Positions 1 to 9,691 of a stretch of DNA of 64,000 nt are shown here, one piece after another. Where the stretch lies: assembly GCF_000378625.1 (NCBI RefSeq), contig NZ_KB905165.1:248001-312000 (forward strand), written 5' to 3'. The position numbers and the translations under genes are program-made. Positions within the stretch are counted from its first letter, which is position 1, and each line of letters begins with the position of its first letter. Under the pieces are notes generated by a model, which saw only the letters and a list, made by a program, of their open reading frames with translations, searched no databases and had not been told where the DNA came from. Source of the DNA: Colwellia piezophila ATCC BAA-637 (lineage in GTDB: Bacteria > Pseudomonadota > Gammaproteobacteria > Enterobacterales > Alteromonadaceae).

Positions 1-488
1 CGTTACTGAAAACAATAAACCCAATTCCATTAATTATGAACCAAATTAATGATTTAGAAGGCGCAGGAGAACACTGGCAAAGCCTATATACGATATTAAC
101 AGAACTTTTCATTAATGGATTAGATCATGGGGTATTAAAACTCGACTCTTCATTAAAAGATTCAGCTGAAGGTTTTAGTCAATACTTTAATGAACGAGCA
201 AATAGGCTAAGCCAGCTCGCTGAAAATACCTTGAACGAGAAGGAAGATCACATCCGTATAGCTTTGAAATATTTCCCTTTATTGCACGGTGGAAAGATGG
301 TGATAAATATCAAAGATAGTGGTCAGGGTTTTGATATATTGGAAGTTATGAAAAATAACAGCATTGCGAGGCATGATGGCTTAAAGTTGAGTGGTCGAGG
401 GGTAGAACTGGTTAATCAACTTTGTGATACCTTGGAATATCAAGAGCACGGGACCTTAGTGACAGCAAGTTATATCTGGAAAAACTAA
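1..488 (+). CDS. C-terminal part of an RsbW-like ATPase protein (partial, start outside window)
   Basis: The reading frame is open to the left edge of the window, so the ATG at 36 is probably internal and the gene starts upstream. The visible part is a GHKL (histidine-kinase-like) ATPase fold of the anti-sigma-factor type. It has an N box around TELFINGLDHG, a G1-type motif DSGQGFD and a G2-like GRGVELV. Proteins of this shape often carry a receiver and a SpoIIE/PP2C phosphatase domain in front of the ATPase; that arrangement is inferred here, since the front is missing. The next gene, a response regulator, begins 45 bp downstream on the same strand, and a hybrid kinase follows. This gives a signalling operon. 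The partner and target cannot be read from the sequence. Confidence 0.7.
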   Translation, partial: LLKTINPIPLIMNQINDLEGAGEHWQSLYTILTELFINGLDHGVLKLDSSLKDSAEGFSQYFNERANRLSQLAENTLNEKEDHIRIALKYFPLLHGGKMVINIKDSGQGFDILEVMKNNSIARHDGLKLSGRGVELVNQLCDTLEYQEHGTLVTASYIWKN

Positions 489-533
489 GTAGAGAGAAAT
501 TAGCGGCAAAGTAGAACAAAAAGGAATTGTAAG

Positions 534-1700
534 ATGATAAAACATAACCTACTAATTATTGATGATGACATTGATTACTTAAACCTATTGGCTGAAAGTT
601 TAAGTGATACCTTTAAGGTGAAATGTGCAAGTAACCTGTCAATGGCACAAAATCTACTTAACGAAAATATCCAATTCGATATCGCCTTAGTTGATGAACA
701 TATTGGTAATGAAAAAGGCTCTGATTGGATAAAAGAGCAGCAAAGTCATGAATCCTCTCCAACTTCTTTTATTTTGTATTCAGGGTTAGCCACCGAAGAA
801 GCGATACTTAAAGGCTTAGAATGTGGAGCCGATGATTTTTTAGCAAAACCCTTTTCTTTATTAGCGCTGCATTCAAAGCTCGATAAACTGATTGTTTATC
901 AGGATAAAATTCATAACTTTGAAGATGAAATAAAATCCAAAAATAACGTGATAAATATATCAATGGCACAGGCTTCAAAATATGGCAGCTGTATGCAATT
1001 GACTTCTAAACTGAATCATTGTTTTTCCTTTGAGCAAATTCGTGATGAAGTGTTTTCCTACTTGCATGCCATGGATTTACACGGTTGTATTGCCTTTTAC
1101 CCTATCAATGACAAACCCCGATTTCATAGTGCTCAAAAAGGGTTTTGCTCCCCCGTAGAAATTGAAGTTATGGAGTTATTAAAGATAAAACCTCGCCTTT
1201 ACCGTTTTGGTTCAAGAACCATTTTTAACCATAGTCTAGTCTCACTGTTTATTCTTAACCTTGAAGAGGGCACTGTTGATACCGATATATATATTGATGC
1301 TTTAGCTTCAGTTATTGAATGTATTGGCGCTAGAATCGCGTTTATAACCTATAAAAACTCTTTGGTGAGTGTGCAAGAGCAAATAAAAAAAGCGGTGACT
1401 ACCACTAAAAAAATGGTAGAAATATCCAAGCATCATCAACAAGAAGTGATGAATGAGATAGTGCAAAAAATGGGTACTAGCTTTCATATTCTAGATATGA
1501 CACAAGACCAAGAAGATTTCCTTACTGATTTGGTACATGGAGCACTTAAAAAACACAGTCAAGATGATATTAACTTTATAGAAGTTACTCAGTTACTTGA
1601 TCAAGCTTTAAATAGTGTCGATCAACTCCAGCAATTAAACACCGAAAATGATCAAATTGATAAGTCTTATGATATTGATGATGAGGATGAATTATTTTGA
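534..1700 (+). CDS. Response regulator with N-terminal receiver domain and unknown C-terminal region
   Basis: This 388-residue protein starts at ATG 534 behind the purine-rich stretch AAGGAA. Residues about 4-120 form a receiver domain: acidic pocket D10-D12, probable phosphoacceptor D54 in LVDEH, and conserved K105 in AKPF. The remaining 270 residues show no DNA-binding or GGDEF signature. They end in a helical, Gln/Asp-rich stretch that could be a coiled-coil interaction surface. The stop overlaps the TTG start of the hybrid kinase by 4 bp, so translation is probably coupled. The likely role is to accept phosphate from that kinase, directly or through the nearby HPt protein. This is inferred from position. 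Confidence 0.75.
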   Translation: MIKHNLLIIDDDIDYLNLLAESLSDTFKVKCASNLSMAQNLLNENIQFDIALVDEHIGNEKGSDWIKEQQSHESSPTSFILYSGLATEEAILKGLECGADDFLAKPFSLLALHSKLDKLIVYQDKIHNFEDEIKSKNNVINISMAQASKYGSCMQLTSKLNHCFSFEQIRDEVFSYLHAMDLHGCIAFYPINDKPRFHSAQKGFCSPVEIEVMELLKIKPRLYRFGSRTIFNHSLVSLFILNLEEGTVDTDIYIDALASVIECIGARIAFITYKNSLVSVQEQIKKAVTTTKKMVEISKHHQQEVMNEIVQKMGTSFHILDMTQDQEDFLTDLVHGALKKHSQDDINFIEVTQLLDQALNSVDQLQQLNTENDQIDKSYDIDDEDELF

Positions 1701-3871
1701 AATCAAAATCACATGATTTTACCCACAAGGTATTAACGGGTATTGAAGAGGCCTACTGGCAATGGGATCTGATTAAAGAAAGCGTTTTTTACTCCGCTCA
1801 ATTGATGAAACTATTGGGGTATGCAGGAGAAGATACAATAGGGGCAAGTATCATATGGGAGAAACACTTTGAGAGTGATAGCCTCGAGGAAATTCATGCT
1901 CAAATACAACAACATTTAAAGGGGGTCATTGAGCGCATTGATGTTACTCTGCCAATAACGAACAATCAGGGAGATAAGTTATGGTTACATGCTGTCGGTA
2001 AAGTAGTTGAGCGTATCGATGGTAGGGCTAGTTTAATGTTTGGCACAGTAAAAGATGTTACTGAAACCAAAAACTTGATTGTGCAATTAAAAAAACAGAA
2101 TAATTGGCTAATGTTAGCTGAACGTATTAGCAATTCAGGCCATTGGCGCTATGATATCAAATCAGAAACCCTTGATTGGTCAGCAGAAGTATTTCGTATT
2201 CATGGGCTAGCTAATAAATCAATAATACCAAGCTTTGAACAAGCTATTGAACCAATTTTAGCCAAAGACCAACCAAAATTTCGTACAAGTTTTCATAGTG
2301 CCATACACCAACAGCAACCCTTTTACCTTAAAACGGCGATCACTCAACCATCTGGCAGTAAGGTTAAAGTCGAGGTGATTGCCGAAGTAGAGCGTGATTG
2401 TAATGGTATTGCAATGGCTATTTTTGGTGTGTACAAAGACATCACCCGTAGTGAAGATTTGCTTGAAAAACTAAAACTTTTAGCAATGGTCAATTATACC
2501 ATAAAAGTGCCGGTTTTTTTTATTGATGATAATGATAATGTGGTTTATCAAGACATTTCTCCACACCATGACGGTGTCAGTGCTGTACTTTTTAATTATA
2601 TAAATTTTAGTATTATTGAATATATGGAGTATAAAAAGCTGGCGAAAGAGCAGGGACAAATTAAAGAAAACAACGTTAGCTTTGATAAATATAATACGGT
2701 ATTTGATTTATCTATAACGTATGAAGCGGATGAAGGCATTTATATCTGGATAGTTGAAAATGTGACTGATAAGTTTCGTAAAGAGCAGCAACAAGTCATT
2801 TCCAATCGGTTGGCTTTGTTAGGTAATACTTTTGGTAATGTCTCTCATGATATTAATAATGTACTAGGCGTAGCTCTTGGCGCTATTGAGATGTTAGAAA
2901 TCAAGTTTTCTCGTGGCGAGAAAGATATTTCGTCATATATCGATAGAGTGAAAAATGCCATTGATAAAGGCAAAGATGTTACAGAGCGTTTATTGGCCTT
3001 TACGCGTAGACCTACAGTAAAAGTAGTTAGTTTTGACCCCATTCAAGATATTTTTGATAATCAGTACCTTTTTAAACAACTATTGTTAAGTACAATAAAT
3101 ATCAACTTTAATTTTAAGCCGATAAATTGCTTAATAAACTTCCCCAAAGGTGAGTTTATAAATATCCTGTTAAATTTGGTTCTGAATGCTCAAGATGCTA
3201 TTCAAGAAAAGGGCCTTAGTGGTCAAATCGAAATTTCGGCAAACTTACTTGATAATAACCGATTAGAGATTCACGTTAAAGATAGTGGTATTGGTATTGC
3301 TAAGGATAACTTGACTAAGATATTTGATCCATTTTATAGCTCTAAATCTGTTAATAAAGGTAATGGTATAGGTTTAGCAAATGTCTATAGTACTATGTAT
3401 AAGCATAATGGGCTGATACAAGTTGAAGGTCACAGCGATTTGGGTGGCGCGCATTTTACCCTGGTATTTAAATGTAAGATATTAAAAGAAAAATATTTAC
3501 CAAAGCATGCTCAATTAAATACGATACAGTATAAAAACACTAATATTTTGGTACTGGATGATGAAGTCAGTATTGCTGAATTTGTTGCTTTATTTTTGGA
3601 GACTAAAGGCGCAAATGTTATTATCGCTAATAACAAAGAGCAGCTAATAGAAAGAATTAACGCTGGCGTCAATTTTGAAATATTTATCACGGATATGATT
3701 CTACCTGATCTCTCGGGTAAAGACGCGGTTAATATGGTAAAGGCAAAGTATCCTGATATTAATGTGTTTTCGATAAGTGGTTATGTTGCTATTGAAGATA
3801 CAAGTTGGGATTACCCTGTACTTAGGAAGCCATTTAATTCAAAAGAGCTTGCTGAATTTCTCGCTATATAA
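1697..3871 (+). CDS. PAS-domain hybrid histidine kinase with C-terminal receiver
   Basis: The 724-residue protein starts with TTG, overlapping the previous stop. Two PAS-like segments lie at about 10-125 and 130-250 (the second with a PAC-like DITRSED end), and a third weaker sensory segment follows. The dimerisation and phosphoacceptor region is around GNVSHDINNVLG. The catalytic domain shows the N box NLVLNAQDAI, G1 DSGIGI and G2 GNGIGLA. A receiver follows from about residue 610, with LDDE, phosphoacceptor Asp in FITDMILP and Lys in RKPF. No transmembrane helix is evident, so it is probably a cytoplasmic sensor. The receiver needs an HPt protein for onward relay, and one is encoded just downstream at 4143. 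Confidence 0.88.
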   Translation: MKSKSHDFTHKVLTGIEEAYWQWDLIKESVFYSAQLMKLLGYAGEDTIGASIIWEKHFESDSLEEIHAQIQQHLKGVIERIDVTLPITNNQGDKLWLHAVGKVVERIDGRASLMFGTVKDVTETKNLIVQLKKQNNWLMLAERISNSGHWRYDIKSETLDWSAEVFRIHGLANKSIIPSFEQAIEPILAKDQPKFRTSFHSAIHQQQPFYLKTAITQPSGSKVKVEVIAEVERDCNGIAMAIFGVYKDITRSEDLLEKLKLLAMVNYTIKVPVFFIDDNDNVVYQDISPHHDGVSAVLFNYINFSIIEYMEYKKLAKEQGQIKENNVSFDKYNTVFDLSITYEADEGIYIWIVENVTDKFRKEQQQVISNRLALLGNTFGNVSHDINNVLGVALGAIEMLEIKFSRGEKDISSYIDRVKNAIDKGKDVTERLLAFTRRPTVKVVSFDPIQDIFDNQYLFKQLLLSTININFNFKPINCLINFPKGEFINILLNLVLNAQDAIQEKGLSGQIEISANLLDNNRLEIHVKDSGIGIAKDNLTKIFDPFYSSKSVNKGNGIGLANVYSTMYKHNGLIQVEGHSDLGGAHFTLVFKCKILKEKYLPKHAQLNTIQYKNTNILVLDDEVSIAEFVALFLETKGANVIIANNKEQLIERINAGVNFEIFITDMILPDLSGKDAVNMVKAKYPDINVFSISGYVAIEDTSWDYPVLRKPFNSKELAEFLAI

Positions 3872-3872
3872 T

Positions 3873-4079
3873 ACCTATATTGCAAGTGAACGATTACGCA
3901 AACAAATTGAGTAACTTTGCATTACAATTGTCAATGATGATAGGTCAGAGTCAGAGATTAATATAACCGTTAGCGTTGGTTTAGTTTTAGCTCAGGATGA
4001 TTCTCAGACGATTGATGAGTTACTTAAACAAGCGGATAGTGCGTTTATTTTACTAAAGTACATGGCCGAAGCCAAGTAG
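3873..4079 (+). pseudogene. Decayed C-terminal fragment of a GGDEF diguanylate cyclase
   Basis: Directly after the kinase stop, one frame reads ASERLRKQIE, then a TAA at 3912, then a stretch containing INITVSVGLVLAQ, TIDELLKQADSAF and MAEAK before TAG at 4077. These match the order of the last third of GGDEF domains: AERIRQAIE, the ITVSIGVA strand, then the ELLKRADKALYQAK helix. The GGDEF signature itself is gone and an in-frame stop interrupts the fragment, so it is a relic. It sits in the same frame as the HPt gene that follows. One possible history is a longer kinase- or cyclase-linked protein that lost its middle. Confidence 0.7.
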
Positions 4080-4142
4080 TTGAGGCAAGGACACTTATTA
4101 ACCCTGTTAGAAACAGGGTCAATCGAAGCGAGGCTCACCGCT

Positions 4143-4529
4143 ATGGATAAAAAGAAGTCTGAAAATAACCAATTCGATATCATTAAATATGATGGCATTG
4201 ACTTTGATGTCGGCCTAAATAATATATTAGGAGATGAAGCCTTATTTAAAGAGATTTTGGTGATGTTTTATCAAGATCATCATCTTGATGGACAAAAGTT
4301 ACAAAGTGCAATAAAGCAGCAAGATATAGTAACAACCAAGCATATTTCTCATACGCTAAAAGGGGTTGCATGCTCGGTTGGAGCTATGGATTTGTTTAAA
4401 GTAACTAAAGCGCTCGACTTAGCGATTAATGATAAGCAGCAGGAAGATCTTGATAGCTTATTGTCTCTGTTGTTCTCAGAACTTAACCGAGTAATGAAAG
4501 GAATAGCATTACATTTGGATGTTAGCTAA
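4143..4529 (+). CDS. Histidine phosphotransfer (HPt) domain protein
   Basis: This is a 128-residue protein when read from ATG 4143. The frame is open back to the TAG at 4077 and a TTG at 4080 is possible, but the extra 21 residues do not look like HPt sequence. The HPt four-helix core covers about residues 20-110, and the phosphorylatable His lies in HISHTLKGVACSVGA. A single-domain HPt suits the upstream hybrid kinase, which ends in a receiver and lacks its own HPt. The expected relay is kinase His to receiver Asp, to this His, and then to a response regulator. No strong ribosome binding site precedes the ATG, so the exact start is uncertain. Confidence 0.8.
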   Translation: MDKKKSENNQFDIIKYDGIDFDVGLNNILGDEALFKEILVMFYQDHHLDGQKLQSAIKQQDIVTTKHISHTLKGVACSVGAMDLFKVTKALDLAINDKQQEDLDSLLSLLFSELNRVMKGIALHLDVS

Positions 4530-4535
4530 AGAAAG

Positions 4536-4847
4536 TTACTCATCAATGAATAAGGTTATGTCGGTAACTGGGATACAACAGCAAGGTAGGATCTCACCTT
4601 GACCGACGAAGGCTAATGGCTCCCCTAAAGGGTAGTTAATTTCTCCGTTGACCAGAGTCACTCGACATGCGCCGCAAAAACCATCACGACAATGATAATG
4701 TACCTCGATATCGGCAGACTCTAAACATTCCAGCAAAGTTTGTTCATTATTCTTATAATGAACAATTTTGCCGTGTACGTTTATTTTTGGCTGCAAAGAG
4801 AGAGAATCTTTCATATTTTGAGTTGAGTTACTTACTTTTATACTCAT
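4536..4847 (-). CDS. yfaE: 2Fe-2S ferredoxin of the YfaE type serving ribonucleotide reductase
   Basis: The product is a 103-residue plant-type [2Fe-2S] ferredoxin. Cluster ligands are visible as CRDGFCGAC (C-x4-C-x2-C) and a later Cys in LPCCC. This pattern and the GEPLAF...GEILPCCC ending match E. coli YfaE, which is about 84 residues, so the N-terminus is slightly longer here. A second ATG at codon 12 could be the true start. YfaE supplies electrons to form and repair the diferric-tyrosyl cofactor of NrdB. It lies just downstream of nrdB on the same strand (44 bp), in the E. coli order nrdA-nrdB-yfaE, which supports the assignment. Confidence 0.9.
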   Translation of the reverse strand: MSIKVSNSTQNMKDSLSLQPKINVHGKIVHYKNNEQTLLECLESADIEVHYHCRDGFCGACRVTLVNGEINYPLGEPLAFVGQGEILPCCCIPVTDITLFIDE

Positions 4848-4890
4848 TCAAAACGCCGGTAAAGAGGTCAAAACTGAGTGCCTGTACTGG

Positions 4891-6021
4891 CTATAAATCG
4901 AAATCATCAAAATCGTCAGCACTGACAGCTGAATCAACTTGTCCTACCAAATAGCTAGATATTTCCGTTTCTTGTGGAGCAACTTGGACATTATCGCTAA
5001 CCAAGTAAGCATTCATCCAAGGCAACGGGTTACTTTTAATATCGAAAGGTGCATCAAAACCAATAGCAGACAAACGTTGGTTTGATATGTATTCAATATA
5101 TTGATTTAATATTTCGGCATTAAGACCAATCATTGAACCATCTTTAAATAAATACTGTGCCCATTCTTTTTCTTGTTCAACAACATCTAAGAATATTTGT
5201 AAGCCTTGATCACGCATTTCTTCACTGATAATTTTCATCTCAGGATCATCGTTACCAGACTTCCAATTATTGAGGATATGCTGTGTGCCGGTTAAGTGCA
5301 GTGCTTCATCACGAGCGATCAGTTTAATTATTTTGGCATTACCTTCTAGTAATTCACGTTCAGCGAAAGCAAACGAACAGGCAAAACTAACATAAAAGCG
5401 AATCGCTTCTAATGCATTCACCGAGCAAATGGCCAGGTATAAACGCTCTTTAAGTTTTCTCGTGCTAACTTCGATGGTCTTACCTTCTACTTCATAAGAC
5501 CCTTCACCCTGAGATTGTAATAATTGGGTGGTGAGTATCACATCATCAAAGAACTTGGCGATACTGGAGGCACGTTTTAAAATCGCAGGATTAACAAGGA
5601 TGTCATCGAATATTTCACCGGGATTGGTAAATAAATTACGTAAAATATGGGTATAAGAGCGAGAGTGAATAGTTTCACTAAAAGCCCATGTCTCTACCCA
5701 TGTTTCAACTTCTGGTAACGAGACTAAAGGTAATAATACCGCATTAACCGAACGTGCAGCGATAGAGTCTAAAAGAGTTTGGTACTTTAAATTCGATATA
5801 AATATATGTTTTTCAGAGTCAGTAAGGCTCTGCCAGTCGGCTCTATCCTTTGATACATCGACTTCTTCGGGACGCCAAAAGAACGAAAGTTGCTTTTCAA
5901 TTAATTTTTCAAAGGCAATAAAACGCTGTTGATCGTAGCGCGATATATTAACACTATTGCCTAAAAACATAGGCTCTAATAGTGCGTCATTAGGAGTTTG
6001 ATTAAACGTAGTGTACGTCAT
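4891..6021 (-). CDS. nrdB: Class Ia ribonucleoside-diphosphate reductase beta subunit
   Basis: The 376-residue protein matches the length of E. coli NrdB. It makes deoxyribonucleotides with NrdA and holds the diiron centre and the stable tyrosyl radical. Key residues appear at the E. coli positions: D85, E116, H119 and radical Y123 in [11 protein letters not shown], with later ligands in the NALEAIRF and [12 protein letters not shown] helices. The C-terminal tail ends in acidic and Phe residues (DDFDDFDL), as needed to dock on NrdA. It lies 110 bp downstream of nrdA and upstream of the ferredoxin gene, and is probably co-transcribed from the NrdR-controlled region before nrdA. Confidence 0.97.
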   Translation of the reverse strand: MTYTTFNQTPNDALLEPMFLGNSVNISRYDQQRFIAFEKLIEKQLSFFWRPEEVDVSKDRADWQSLTDSEKHIFISNLKYQTLLDSIAARSVNAVLLPLVSLPEVETWVETWAFSETIHSRSYTHILRNLFTNPGEIFDDILVNPAILKRASSIAKFFDDVILTTQLLQSQGEGSYEVEGKTIEVSTRKLKERLYLAICSVNALEAIRFYVSFACSFAFAERELLEGNAKIIKLIARDEALHLTGTQHILNNWKSGNDDPEMKIISEEMRDQGLQIFLDVVEQEKEWAQYLFKDGSMIGLNAEILNQYIEYISNQRLSAIGFDAPFDIKSNPLPWMNAYLVSDNVQVAPQETEISSYLVGQVDSAVSADDFDDFDL

Positions 6022-6131
6022 GAATTTATTCCTTTAGGGGACTACGTATTTGTAGTAACCAGAGTCTAGAATTTCGCTAGACTCTGTATATAGTAAATAT
6101 GAGAGTATTTTAAGATTGAGTAATACGCTAT

Positions 6132-8402
6132 TTAGATTTTACAAGCACCGCCAGCGCAACTGTCATCTTCGAGCTCAATGTTATCACTAGCACCATCGCG
6201 GGTGTTATGATAATAAAGCGTTTTAATACCGAGTTTATAAGCCGTTAAAATATCTTTTAATATTTGTTTAATGGGTACTTTACCGCCTTCAAACTTATTC
6301 GGATCATAATTAGTGTTGGCCGATATCGCTTGGTCGACAAATTTCTGCATAATACCAACTAATTCTAAATAGCCCTGGTTATCAGGAATATTCCACAGTA
6401 ATTCATAGTTGCCTTTAAGTTTTTCATATTCAGGAACCACTTGCTTCAATACACCATCTTTACTGGCTTTAATACTGATTAAACCACGAGGTGGTTCAAT
6501 ACCATTGGTTGCGTTGGATATTTGTGACGATGTTTCTGAAGGCATTAATGCCGATACTGTTGAGTTTCTTACTCCGTACTTTTTAATACTTTTACGCAAG
6601 CTTTCCCAGTCAAGGTGCAGGGGTTCACCCGTAATGTCATCAATCGATTTTTTATAAGTATCAATCGGTAAAATACCTTGAGATAAACGTGTCTCATCAA
6701 ACTTAGGACAGGCACCTTTCTCTTTGGCCAATTCATTGGTCGCTTTAAGTAAATAAAATTGAATAGCTTCAAAGGTTCGATGCGTTAAGTTATTTGCACT
6801 ACCGTTTGAGTAGTAAAGACCATTTTTAGCAAGGTAATAGGCATAGTTAATCACGCCTATTCCTAGTGTTCTACGCGCCATACTGGCACTTTGCGCTGCT
6901 GCAATTGGATAATCTTGGTAATCTAATAAACTATCTAAAGCCCGGACTGCTAGGTCAGCCAAGCCTTCTAATTCATCTAATGAATCGATAGCACCTAAAT
7001 TAAAGGCAGAAAGTGTACAAAGGGCAATTTCACCATTCTCATCATTAATATCGTTCATCGGTTTAGTGGGTAGGGCAATTTCTAAACACAAATTACTTTG
7101 ACGAATCGGGGCTTTACTTGGTTCAAACGGACTATGCGTATTACAGTGGTCGACATTTTGTAAATATATACGACCAGTACTTGCGCGTTCTTGAGCGAAC
7201 AGGGTAAATAATTCAATCGCCTTTATACGCTTTTTGCGGATAGAGTCGTCGTTTTCATATTGTTCGTATAAACGTTCAAATTTATCTTGGTCTTCAAAGA
7301 AAGCGTCATACAGCCCAGGTACATCGCTTGGACTAAATAAGGTAATAGAGCCGCCTTTAATTAAACGCTGGTACATCAGCTTATTAAATTGCACACCATA
7401 ATCTAAATGACGGACACGGTTTTCTTCTACGCCACGGTTATTTTTTAGTACCAATAAGCTTTCGACTTCAAGATGCCACAAAGGATAAAACAATGTTGCC
7501 GCGCCGCCACGTACACCACCCTGAGAACAACTTTTAACGGCTGTTTGAAAGTGTTTGAAAAATGGAATACAGCCAGTATGAAAGGCTTCACCATTTCTAA
7601 TCGAACTACCTAAAGCACGAATGCGTCCGGCATTTACACCAATACCAGCACGTTGAGATACATACTTAACGATAGCGCTTGAGGTAGCATTAATAGAATC
7701 TAAACTATCGCCACATTCAATCAATACACAAGATGAAAATTGACGTGTTGGTGTACGAACCCCTGCCATAATCGGTGTTGGCAAAGATATTTTAAAAAGA
7801 GAAATCGCGTGATAAAAATCTTCAACGTAGGTTAAGCGAGATTCAGCGGGATATTTAGCAAATAAACAGGCCGCGACTAAAACATAAAGAAATTGAGCAC
7901 TTTCGTAAATTTCACCGCTAACTCTGTTTTGTACCAGGTATTTACCTTCGAGTTGCTTCATGGCGGCATAGCTAAAGTTAAGATCTCGGCTATGGTCCAT
8001 AAAGCGCGCCATGTGTTCAAAGTCATCTTTAGTATAATCAGCTAATAAGTGTTGATCATATTTTCCAGCTTCAACTAATTTTACCACATGGTCATACAGT
8101 GCTGGTGGCTCAAATTTGCCATAGGCTTTTTTTCGTAAATGAAAAACAGCTAAGCGTGCCGCTAAGTATTGGTAATCAGGCGTCTCTTCTGAGATCAAGT
8201 CAGCAGCAGATTTAATGATAGTTTCATGAATATCTTCAGTTTTAATACCATCATAAAACTGAATATGAGACTTCAATTCAACTTGAGACACGGAGACTTT
8301 TTCTAAGCCATCAGCAGCCCAGGCAATGACACGGTGAATTTTTTCTAAATCAATGGCTTCTTTTTTACCATTTCGTTTAGTTACAGAAAGGTTGTTATTC
8401 AT
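6132..8402 (-). CDS. nrdA: Class Ia ribonucleoside-diphosphate reductase alpha subunit
   Basis: The 756-residue protein reduces ribonucleoside diphosphates. An N-terminal ATP-cone covers about residues 5-95 and serves overall activity control. Active-site cysteines are visible in FSSCVLIECGD and in NLCLEIALPT, the latter with the Asn/Cys/Glu triad. The C-terminal redox pair is in CAGGACKI, which passes electrons from thioredoxin or glutaredoxin. The length matches the E. coli enzyme (761). The gene is first in the nrdA-nrdB-yfaE run. A paired NrdR operator lies about 145 bp upstream of its start, so it should be repressed by NrdR when dATP is plentiful. Confidence 0.97.
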   Translation of the reverse strand: MNNNLSVTKRNGKKEAIDLEKIHRVIAWAADGLEKVSVSQVELKSHIQFYDGIKTEDIHETIIKSAADLISEETPDYQYLAARLAVFHLRKKAYGKFEPPALYDHVVKLVEAGKYDQHLLADYTKDDFEHMARFMDHSRDLNFSYAAMKQLEGKYLVQNRVSGEIYESAQFLYVLVAACLFAKYPAESRLTYVEDFYHAISLFKISLPTPIMAGVRTPTRQFSSCVLIECGDSLDSINATSSAIVKYVSQRAGIGVNAGRIRALGSSIRNGEAFHTGCIPFFKHFQTAVKSCSQGGVRGGAATLFYPLWHLEVESLLVLKNNRGVEENRVRHLDYGVQFNKLMYQRLIKGGSITLFSPSDVPGLYDAFFEDQDKFERLYEQYENDDSIRKKRIKAIELFTLFAQERASTGRIYLQNVDHCNTHSPFEPSKAPIRQSNLCLEIALPTKPMNDINDENGEIALCTLSAFNLGAIDSLDELEGLADLAVRALDSLLDYQDYPIAAAQSASMARRTLGIGVINYAYYLAKNGLYYSNGSANNLTHRTFEAIQFYLLKATNELAKEKGACPKFDETRLSQGILPIDTYKKSIDDITGEPLHLDWESLRKSIKKYGVRNSTVSALMPSETSSQISNATNGIEPPRGLISIKASKDGVLKQVVPEYEKLKGNYELLWNIPDNQGYLELVGIMQKFVDQAISANTNYDPNKFEGGKVPIKQILKDILTAYKLGIKTLYYHNTRDGASDNIELEDDSCAGGACKI

Positions 8403-8956
8403 GAAATACCTGCAAAGCGATTATTGTTATTGTTTATTGTTCCTAATAAAAGGATCTAAAACGTCCCTAATAAAAAATCCCACACTCGTATTAAGAATAA
8501 GGTACTTAATACGTAGTATTAAAAAATAACAACTGAGCATCAAATGCACAATATCTAGGGTTTTTTATAATTCTAGACACAAGATAGTGAGGTTTGACCT
8601 TTTTTGCAAGTGATAAAATAGGTTGATCTTTACGATTTTTCAAGTCGTGTTTTCAGGGTTAGTAACGACTAACCTAGCAAGACTTTTTCATTTTGGAATT
8701 TACTAAAAGCAACGATTATTTTATCTTTTTTAAAGCGTGATCAGTTTGATGTTTTTTTTTGTTAAATTTTTATTACCAGCGAGCTAAAATCAACGAAAAA
8801 TGATAATCCGTTAAAATTCAAAAGCTTAAGTTGGTCGGCCGAATGCAGTTTAATGTTTATACAACTTGCTTGTTTATAAAACAATTAACTTGCACTGACT
8901 GACCCGTTAAATTTCAATTAAGGAGTATTAAGAGCGTCACCCAATAATCGTCACTC
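8403..8956. other. Intergenic region between nrdA and ubiG
   Basis: This 554-bp gap holds the nrdA upstream region (minus strand) and the 3' end of ubiG. The only convincing signal is the NrdR box pair at 8546-8592. A short direct repeat of CCTAATAAAA lies near 8443-8475. The rest is very AT-rich, and I see no gene in it. Confidence 0.6.
8546..8592 (-). promoter_or_regulatory. Paired NrdR boxes upstream of nrdA
   Basis: Two 16-bp sites, at 8546-8561 and 8577-8592, match the NrdR consensus ACACWATATATWGTGT at about 13 and 12 of 16 positions. Their starts are exactly 31 bp apart, three helical turns, which is the usual spacing of NrdR box pairs in gammaproteobacteria. They lie about 145-190 bp upstream of the nrdA start. 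NrdR is an ATP-cone repressor of all ribonucleotide reductase operons. Its own gene is not in this window. Confidence 0.8.
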
Positions 8957-9691
8957 TTAGAGTTTACGAAAACACAGTATATAATTGACATCAAGCGAAT
9001 CATTCAACTTGTGATTTCCTGTGATTGGGTTGTAATGAATGCCACTGGCATCAATACATTTTAAGTTGTTTTCCTCAGCCCAAGAGATGAGCTGCGAGGG
9101 GCGAATGAATTTATCATGGTCATGTGTTCCCTGAGGTACTATTTTGAAGAGTTTTTCAGCGGCTATAATAGCCAGTAAATAGGATTTAATATTTTTATTA
9201 AGCGTTGAAAAGAAAACTAACCCGCCAGGTTTAACTAATGCAGAGCAAGCTTGAATAACTGATGCCGGATCAGGAACATGTTCTAGCATTTCCATACAAG
9301 TCACCATATCAAATTCTTCAGCACATTCTTGTGCTTTTTCTTCGGCAGTAATTTTTTGATAAGTAACGGATACGGCCGACTCGAGGGCATGTAATTTAGC
9401 CACATTGAGTGGTTCAGTGCCCATATCAATACCCGTAACCTTCGCCCCTAACTTTGCGAGTGACTCAGATAAAATACCGCCGCCACAACCGACGTCTATT
9501 ATTTTCTTGCCAGAAAAGCCACTATTAATACCATCATAGTGTTGGGCAAGATGCTGACTTATAAATTGCACTCTTAATGGATTGATTTGATGCAGAGGCT
9601 TAAAATCACCGGTTAAATCCCACCATTGACTGGCGATTCGTTCAAACTTGGCAATTTCATCTTCATTGACGTTAAGCGGTTTGCTTGACAT
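8957..9691 (-). CDS. ubiG: Ubiquinone biosynthesis O-methyltransferase
   Basis: The product is a class I SAM-dependent methyltransferase that performs both O-methylations of ubiquinone synthesis. I chose the ATG at 9691 (244 residues) because E. coli UbiG has 240 residues and the homology starts at [20 protein letters not shown]. An upstream TTG would add 26 unmatched residues. The SAM motif I is [20 protein letters not shown] and the acidic motif II residue follows in VTGIDMG. The family motif [10 protein letters not shown] is present. The gene is divergent from gyrA, as in E. coli. It stands alone on its strand. Confidence 0.95.
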   Translation of the reverse strand: MSSKPLNVNEDEIAKFERIASQWWDLTGDFKPLHQINPLRVQFISQHLAQHYDGINSGFSGKKIIDVGCGGGILSESLAKLGAKVTGIDMGTEPLNVAKLHALESAVSVTYQKITAEEKAQECAEEFDMVTCMEMLEHVPDPASVIQACSALVKPGGLVFFSTLNKNIKSYLLAIIAAEKLFKIVPQGTHDHDKFIRPSQLISWAEENNLKCIDASGIHYNPITGNHKLNDSLDVNYILCFRKL

